From Azophilus sp965214305 (GTDB lineage: Bacteria > Pseudomonadota > Gammaproteobacteria > Pseudomonadales > Azotimanducaceae): a DNA stretch of 64,000 nucleotides. The DNA lies in assembly GCA_965214305.1 (NCBI GenBank), contig OZ243949.1, positions 434,001-498,000 on the forward strand, given 5' to 3'. Made by a program: the position numbers and the translations under genes. Shown here piece after piece: positions 60,319 to 64,000 of this stretch; positions within the stretch are counted from its first letter, which is position 1, and each line of letters starts with the position of its first letter. The notes under the pieces were generated by a model. It was given only the letters and a program-made list of their open reading frames with translations, made no database searches and was not told the origin of the DNA.

Positions 60319-61523
60319 CCCTCGCCGGGAACCCGCTCAACACGAATCAGCCTCAAACTTTTGCCGTCCTTATCGATGCGGTCACCGATGCGGCCCTGCG
60401 CGGGTAGTGTGAACGGATTATCGGTCAGGGGCCAGGCGCGGTTGTCGAACAGCACATGGGTGGCGGGCGGGCGGGTGTCCGGCTGGGGCCCGGCCGCAAC
60501 CGCCATGCAAGGCAGGCGGCTGATGAGTGTCAATGGCCCGGCAGCGATGGCTTGGGCATGGCGGACGCAGCCTTGTTGCAGGGCGTCCGCGGCCAGGTTG
60601 TGTGTGTGCAGGCCGAGTTCGGCCAGCCCGTTGGACAGTTCCGGTAAGGCGGCGCAGCGCGGCGCGAGCAGCAAAGTGGCGTTGTCGGGCAGCTTTTGCG
60701 TCACCGGCTGGAAACGCCGCATCAGTTTAGAGCCCAGAGCATGGCGCGGTACGCGCACCCGTCTGGTCTGGCCGTCCTGTTGGATTTCCGCCACAAAATC
60801 GCCATCGGTGCTGGCGCCGCCCTGGCCCGCTTGAGCCCAGTCGTAGAGTTGGTTGTAGAGTTGCTGCTCGGTCGCCGCCGCATGCAGGGGGTCGAAACGG
60901 GTGTCTTGCAAAAACCGGTCGGCCAACAGGTTGGCCCAGCCGTCCAAGCAAGACAGCAGCCCGCAACCGGGCAGTTCCTGCCCGCTCACTTTGATGACCT
61001 CGGTATCCGCCCTTAGCTCGGTGAGGTAGGCGCTATTCAGATGCAGGTCCAGTAACCAGCAACGGCCGGGGAGGGTGGCGGTGCTGCCCATCAATACGGC
61101 GCTGTCGACAAAACCGCGCAGTTCGATGCCGGCTTCCTGGGCGATGCCGAGCAGCACACCGAGTTGCTCGGCATCGAGCGAACCGGGCACGGCGACGATC
61201 GGGCCCGCATCGCCGAGGCTCTCCTTCAGTTCCAGCAAATGCAGGTAAACCAGGTCGGCGTGATTGACTGCCCGCGCACCGGCCACGGGCAGCGGGTCGG
61301 CGTTCAGCCGCGCCAGGTAGTGTTGATTGGCCTGTTGCGGGTGCAGGCGGGCGAGGCGCAGCGCTTCCAGCCCGAATAGGCAGCGTTTGGCCCCCACATG
61401 GGCGACGGCGGGCTGCCGGTAGATGGGCGCATCGTCGCGGTACAGGGTAAGTTCCGCGTCGTTTAGGTCGAGAAGCACCCTCATGCTCAGGGGTTTCAAG
61501 CCCTTGGACTTCTTAGCCGTCAT
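60267..61523 (-). CDS. Actin/Hsp70-fold-like protein with degenerate nucleotide site
   Basis: A 418-residue protein. It resembles the actin-like ATPase superfamily: MRVLLDLNDAELTLYRDDAP (phosphate-1 position), ADLVYLHLLELKESLGDAGPIVAVPGSLDAEQLGVLLGIAQEAGIELRGFVDSAVLMGS (connecting helices and sheet) and CWLLDLHLNSAYLTEL (phosphate-2 position). The usual DxG(T/S) glycines are replaced (DLN, and DLHLN), so ATP hydrolysis is doubtful. In type IV pilus and secretion systems, PilM-type relatives act as adaptors. No transmembrane segment is seen. The last residues and stop come from a family-1 repeat. It precedes the VWA pair on the same strand. The fold call is tentative. Confidence 0.6.
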   Translation of the reverse strand: MTAKKSKGLKPLSMRVLLDLNDAELTLYRDDAPIYRQPAVAHVGAKRCLFGLEALRLARLHPQQANQHYLARLNADPLPVAGARAVNHADLVYLHLLELKESLGDAGPIVAVPGSLDAEQLGVLLGIAQEAGIELRGFVDSAVLMGSTATLPGRCWLLDLHLNSAYLTELRADTEVIKVSGQELPGCGLLSCLDGWANLLADRFLQDTRFDPLHAAATEQQLYNQLYDWAQAGQGGASTDGDFVAEIQQDGQTRRVRVPRHALGSKLMRRFQPVTQKLPDNATLLLAPRCAALPELSNGLAELGLHTHNLAADALQQGCVRHAQAIAAGPLTLISRLPCMAVAAGPQPDTRPPATHVLFDNRAWPLTDNPFTLPAQGRIGDRIDKDGKSLRLIRVERVPGEGQEPGSREFAASDGRGS

Positions 61524-61926
61524 CCGCTCTCCTTATCGAGCTCCCGAAGGCGCTCGTCATATAGCCGATCAGCGATCGGCAGATAGATGTTGTACCACGA
61601 ATCATCACCGCCCCTTGGACATGGCCGTACCAGCGGTACATCTCAAAAGAAGGCGGGCAAAAAAGGACGGCATCCCGGCCGGCCTCGCAAAAGGCGCGGT
61701 AGAGGCAGTCTATGCCCTCGCTGCTGCCCCGCGTGATCGCTATTTCCTCCGCCCTCACGCCGTAATGCGCGGCCATTTTTTCCGCCAGCGCCTCGGGGTG
61801 CAAAAGCGGGTAGAAATTCAGTTGGCCGGGCGCCGGGTCGTAATCCTGAGGCCAGGGCAACTCATTGGCATGCAGCCGCGCCAGATTGGGCGTGGTGGGC
61901 ACCTTGTGGGCGCGACCGTTCCGCAC
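61513..61926 (-). pseudogene. hisC: hisC (histidinol-phosphate aminotransferase) N-terminal remnant
   Basis: The stretch LHANELPWPQDYDPAPGQLNFYPLLHPEALAEKMAAHYGVRAEEIAITRGSSEGIDCLYRAFCEAGRDAVLFCPPSFEMYRWYGHVQGA is clearly the first part of a class I/II aminotransferase of the HisC type (TRGSSEGID and PPSFEMY match). After about residue 107 homology stops and the frame ends 137 residues in. The catalytic Lys and the remaining two thirds are absent, and the N-terminus is also incomplete. The actin-fold gene overlaps its end. It is a remnant, not a functional aminotransferase. Confidence 0.75.
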
Positions 61927-61961
61927 CGCTTCGTGCGCCAGCGATGCTGCTTTCGCTGCCG

Positions 61962-62336
61962 CTAATTCAGCAGGACTTGGACATCGTAGCGGGTGAAGAC
62001 GCTGTCCTGAGTGAGAATAATGAGACCATGCGATTGCGCCTGCACGATCAGCATCCGGTCAAACGGATCCCGATGATGCAAGGGCAAATTGACGTGCGCC
62101 TCCAGATGCACAACCTCAATGCCCAACATGTGGTAGCTGCCAGCGACTATTTGATGGAAGCCCGCCGGTATGTCCAGCTTGCCTATGGCGGACTTGATCG
62201 CGCATTCCCACAGAGTGGCCACGCTCACATGCAAGCTGTTGCCGGTCGACTTCAGAATGGCCAGAACGTCATCCGACAACCTGCCGGGGGCCGACCGGGC
62301 CCAGAGCAATATGTGGGTATCGAGAAGGTATCTCAC
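61962..62336 (-). CDS. PIN-domain toxin (VapC family)
   Basis: A 124-residue PIN-domain ribonuclease. Acidic residues for metal binding are Asp6 (MRYLLDTHILLW), Glu44 (VATLWECAIK) and Asp90/Asp93 (HHRDPFDRMLIVQA), the full PIN set. It is the second gene of a toxin-antitoxin pair and overlaps the antitoxin gene by 4 bp (ATGA). It is likely to cleave RNA when the antitoxin is lost. The exact target is unknown. Confidence 0.9.
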   Translation of the reverse strand: MRYLLDTHILLWARSAPGRLSDDVLAILKSTGNSLHVSVATLWECAIKSAIGKLDIPAGFHQIVAGSYHMLGIEVVHLEAHVNLPLHHRDPFDRMLIVQAQSHGLIILTQDSVFTRYDVQVLLN

Positions 62337-62578
62337 TTAAGCTCCGCAACGCCCATCGCGGCCGCCAAGTCGGGGGGCCAAGAGTCGAAATCTTCAGCGA
62401 TGCGTATCTGGCCATTGAGATCGCCGATAGGAGGGACGCTGCCGCACGGCTCGTAACGAGTGATTCTGACAGCGGGCGCGCCCATGCGCGTGATCACGAA
62501 CTCCTCGCCATCGATCGTCTTTTTGACGATCTCGGAAAGACGCGCCTTGGCATCGCTGAGCGTGACGACGGATTCCAT
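62333..62578 (-). CDS. Type II antitoxin, Phd/YefM-like
   Basis: An 81-residue antitoxin. The start ATG 62578 (MESVVTLSDAKARLSEIVKKTIDGEEFVITRMGAPAVRI) matches the N-terminal Phd/YefM DNA-binding fold, with an AGGAA site just upstream. The frame is open much further upstream, but that part is not homologous. The acidic C-terminus (ADFDSWPPDLAAAMGV region) should bind the toxin. It overlaps the PIN-toxin gene by 4 bp, the typical operon layout. Antitoxins of this type repress their own promoter. Confidence 0.85.
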   Translation of the reverse strand: MESVVTLSDAKARLSEIVKKTIDGEEFVITRMGAPAVRITRYEPCGSVPPIGDLNGQIRIAEDFDSWPPDLAAAMGVAELK

Positions 62579-62609
62579 TCGACGGTTCCTATGGTTTGAC
62601 CAAGTCGGA

Positions 62610-62620
62610 CTATAGTATAG
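62610..62620. promoter_or_regulatory. Palindrome CTATAGTATAG upstream of the antitoxin gene
   Basis: A perfect 11-bp palindrome, CTATA-G-TATAG, 32 bp upstream of the antitoxin ATG. It overlaps a TATACT/TATAGT -10-like sequence on the minus strand. Position and symmetry suit an autorepression operator. I found no good -35 element, so this is tentative. Confidence 0.4.
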
Positions 62621-62844
62621 CCCGCGCCGCCTTTGATCGTAATCATCCACGCCCCTTGGTGCAATATGCGGGCTAGCGCCCGGGGAAATTTTGCGCGCTT
62701 CGAGCTTTCTCGACTGTCCGACGGGCTGACGCTGATACCGAGGCGGAAACCGCTCTTCTTTCACCTTGGCCACAGTTCCGCTCCGCGCGGTGGTTGTGAT
62801 AAAGTAGAAACGTTTTCGCCCGCATGCTTGGAGAACCGAAACTT

Positions 62845-63132
62845 ATGAAAAAAATAGCACCCCCCCCCCCCCTAGAAACTTACGGCCTTGAGCGCGTCCC
62901 TCAATCCGCGAGTTTAACCTCCGGTCAACGCAAGGCGCTGGCACCAGAGACAGGCTTTAGGAATTCGAGCAGGGCTACAGTCCAATATCGTAGTAAAGCC
63001 AACCCGCGCCATCCCGAAAAACGGTCTTGGACCGCTCCCATCATCACCGAAATGACGCTTGAGCTATCCACGCAGTCTGGGGCTGATAAATATACTTTTG
63101 AGAGCAACGGCTATGCTGACGGGGCGTCGTAG
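62845..63132 (+). CDS. Small ORF with RiPP-precursor-like C-terminus and poly-C tract
   Basis: A 95-residue ORF from ATG 62845 (GGAG 11 bp upstream); ATG 62824 is also in frame. After five codons it contains 13 C in a row, read as CCC repeats (IAPPPPLETY). The C-terminal part is RSWTAPIITEMTLEL, then STQSGADKYTFESNGYADGAS. The W-x-x-P-x-I element recalls leader regions of lasso peptides and PqqA-like modified peptides, with a G-rich and S-rich tail. I see no modification enzyme nearby, so this is a similarity of pattern only. A change in C-tract length would disrupt the frame. It may be phase variable, or a pseudogene or artefact. Confidence 0.35.
   Translation: MKKIAPPPPLETYGLERVPQSASLTSGQRKALAPETGFRNSSRATVQYRSKANPRHPEKRSWTAPIITEMTLELSTQSGADKYTFESNGYADGAS
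62860..62872. repeat. 13-base poly-C homopolymer
   Basis: Thirteen consecutive C residues, by far the longest homopolymer in the window. It lies at codons 5-10 of the small ORF at 62845. Such tracts slip during replication and are used for phase variation in some bacteria. They are also a common source of sequencing and assembly length errors. Confidence 0.8.
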
Positions 63133-63303
63133 GTCGCCGATGCGCATATTGCGGCGCGGCCTGCGACGATCTCGCCGCTGTCTATTCGCGAGCCCCAGCG
63201 TGCGACAACATTACATTCGCGTTCCTCTGCCTGTAAGATCATCGGCAACAGCGGGCCGGGCGGCGTTGTCCAATGTGAACGCGCCCTGGCGAAACCGGCA
63301 ATG

Positions 63304-63330
63304 AAAAGGGCGGCCGAAGCCGCCCTTTTC
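63304..63330. terminator. Bidirectional intrinsic terminator
   Basis: AAAAGGGCGGC, loop CGAA, GCCGCCCTTTT: an 11-bp perfect stem including A/T ends, giving a U-tract on either strand. It lies between the small ORF (+, ends 63132) and the Cys-rich ORF (-, ends 63351) and would terminate both. Confidence 0.85.
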
Positions 63331-63350
63331 GTGTTTCGGTCGATGCCGCT

Positions 63351-64000
63351 TCACTGTATGTTAAAGGTGAAGTCGCACCACGCGGCGTAGGGCGGCGCGC
63401 CCAATGCCCGCGCCTCCGGCGTGGGCCATATGGGTGGGCCGCAGTTGTTGCCGCCGCCCTTGAAGGTGGCGAAATACCCACTGCCATTGATGGGACGCAC
63501 ATCACCTGCTGGTATTGGCTCCCCCGCCGATTGACAGAAACCGCTCCCGCTGAAGCACACCTTGCCCCAGATGCGGACGGTGAACATGCCGGTGTGAGGG
63601 ATAGGCCTGCCGGCTGGCACGTTATCCGCGCCCTGCTGCGGGTTTGGCGGACAGGGAGGGCTTCCACGATTGGCCGTGTACGTTCGTCCACGAACAGTGA
63701 CCGTTCTCGAGCATCTTGGCTGCCCCCAGTGCGGGCAGGCTGTGGCGATGGGCTGGCCGTGGGTGTACTTGTCGGTCTCTCTGTGGAATTCGACCAGCCG
63801 CGTTGCATTCCCGCTGCCGTATGCGCACCGGGACGTGGCGCCCACGCCGAGGGCCGCGGTGCCGGGCCAGTCCTTGGCCTCAATGTCCAAGTCTCGAAGA
63901 GCAGACGTAGCTTGCGTGTCGGTGAACAAGGGGCCATTCAGCGAGGTGACGGGGTTCCCGTGGTCCCTGCCCTCGTTCTCCAGGACCTGTGAGTAATAGT
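63351..64000 (-). CDS. Cys-rich hypothetical protein, 5' end beyond window
   Basis: Minus-strand frame open from the window edge to the stop at 63351, about 216 codons, so the start lies outside the window. The visible part contains VLENEGRDHGNPVTSLNGPLFTDTQATSALRDLDIEA, then SRCAYGSGNATRLVEFHRETDKYTHGQPIATACPHWGQPRC, and ends FKGGGNNCGPPIWPTPEARALGAPPYAAWCDFTFNIQ. There are eight Cys residues and many Gly, Pro and Trp, consistent with a secreted disulfide-bonded protein. I do not recognise the family. Alternative starts inside the window (TTG 63929) are possible but unnecessary. Confidence 0.6.
   Translation of the reverse strand, partial: YYSQVLENEGRDHGNPVTSLNGPLFTDTQATSALRDLDIEAKDWPGTAALGVGATSRCAYGSGNATRLVEFHRETDKYTHGQPIATACPHWGQPRCSRTVTVRGRTYTANRGSPPCPPNPQQGADNVPAGRPIPHTGMFTVRIWGKVCFSGSGFCQSAGEPIPAGDVRPINGSGYFATFKGGGNNCGPPIWPTPEARALGAPPYAAWCDFTFNIQ

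Noticed and set aside
1..64000. CRISPR array or prophage
   Set aside because: No series of identical 25-40 bp repeats with unique spacers and no phage structural genes were found; the dispersed palindromes are not arrayed.

Overview
The window is GC-rich bacterial chromosome, almost certainly from a gammaproteobacterium. The evidence is the gene order guaA-tadA-purL, the order ispB / rplU-rpmA-obgE-proB / rpsT / murJ followed by lspA, ribF and type IV minor pilins, a tRNA-Pro(CGG) of gammaproteobacterial type, and the protein sequences themselves. Genus cannot be called. Coding density is high. Many gene ends carry one family of palindromic repeats, which often supplies the stop codon.

Layout, left to right. 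1-17.2 kb is housekeeping: guaA (cut by the left edge), an aldehyde dehydrogenase, tadA, purL, a gamma-carbonic-anhydrase-like protein, an MFS transporter, leuA, a YpjD/CcsA-type membrane protein, tRNA-Pro, ispB, rplU-rpmA-obgE-proB and rpsT. 17.2-24.2 kb is a rearranged form of the familiar rpsT-murJ-ribF-ileS-lspA-(minor pilin) neighbourhood. It keeps murJ, lspA, four minor pilins (PilE, PilV, PilW and PilX types) and ribF, but ileS, fkpB, ispH and pilY1 are absent. 24.2-30.5 kb holds a VOC protein, a TonB-dependent receptor, a putative 17-residue peptide gene with its own promoter and palindrome, and pepN. 30.6-37.9 kb is a complete MoxR-DUF58-DUF4381-BatA-BatB/C-BatD operon. 38.2-48.1 kb has pyrD and then a catabolic region: carotenoid-cleavage-type oxygenase, SDR, HpaE-type dehydrogenase, LigA/LigB-type extradiol dioxygenase, FAH-family protein, carboxymethyl-hydroxymuconate isomerase and malonyl-CoA synthetase. 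48.1-55.6 kb has a methyltransferase, a bactofilin and a seven-gene suf operon (sufBCDSA-sufT-sufE) behind a good match to an IscR type-1 operator.

56.4-61.5 kb is the most unusual block. It encodes an actin/Hsp70-fold protein with degraded nucleotide-binding motifs, then two membrane-anchored VWA proteins that share an ExbD/TolR/MotB-like 'SLSFLDV' transmembrane start, then two lipoproteins. I propose it as an uncharacterised envelope complex. 61.5-64.0 kb is accessory: a hisC remnant, a VapBC-type toxin-antitoxin pair, a small ORF with a 13-C homopolymer near its start and a RiPP-precursor-like C-terminus, a bidirectional terminator, and a Cys-rich ORF leaving the window.

Three dispersed sequence motifs recur: family 1 (palindromic, ends CTAGGAGCC/GGCTCCTAG, 55-190 bp), family 2 (about 80 bp, ends related to GTATCAGTTTGAATT), and a short motif GGTGAGATAGGCGGGCTA. 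No rRNA, CRISPR array, prophage or intact insertion sequence was seen.
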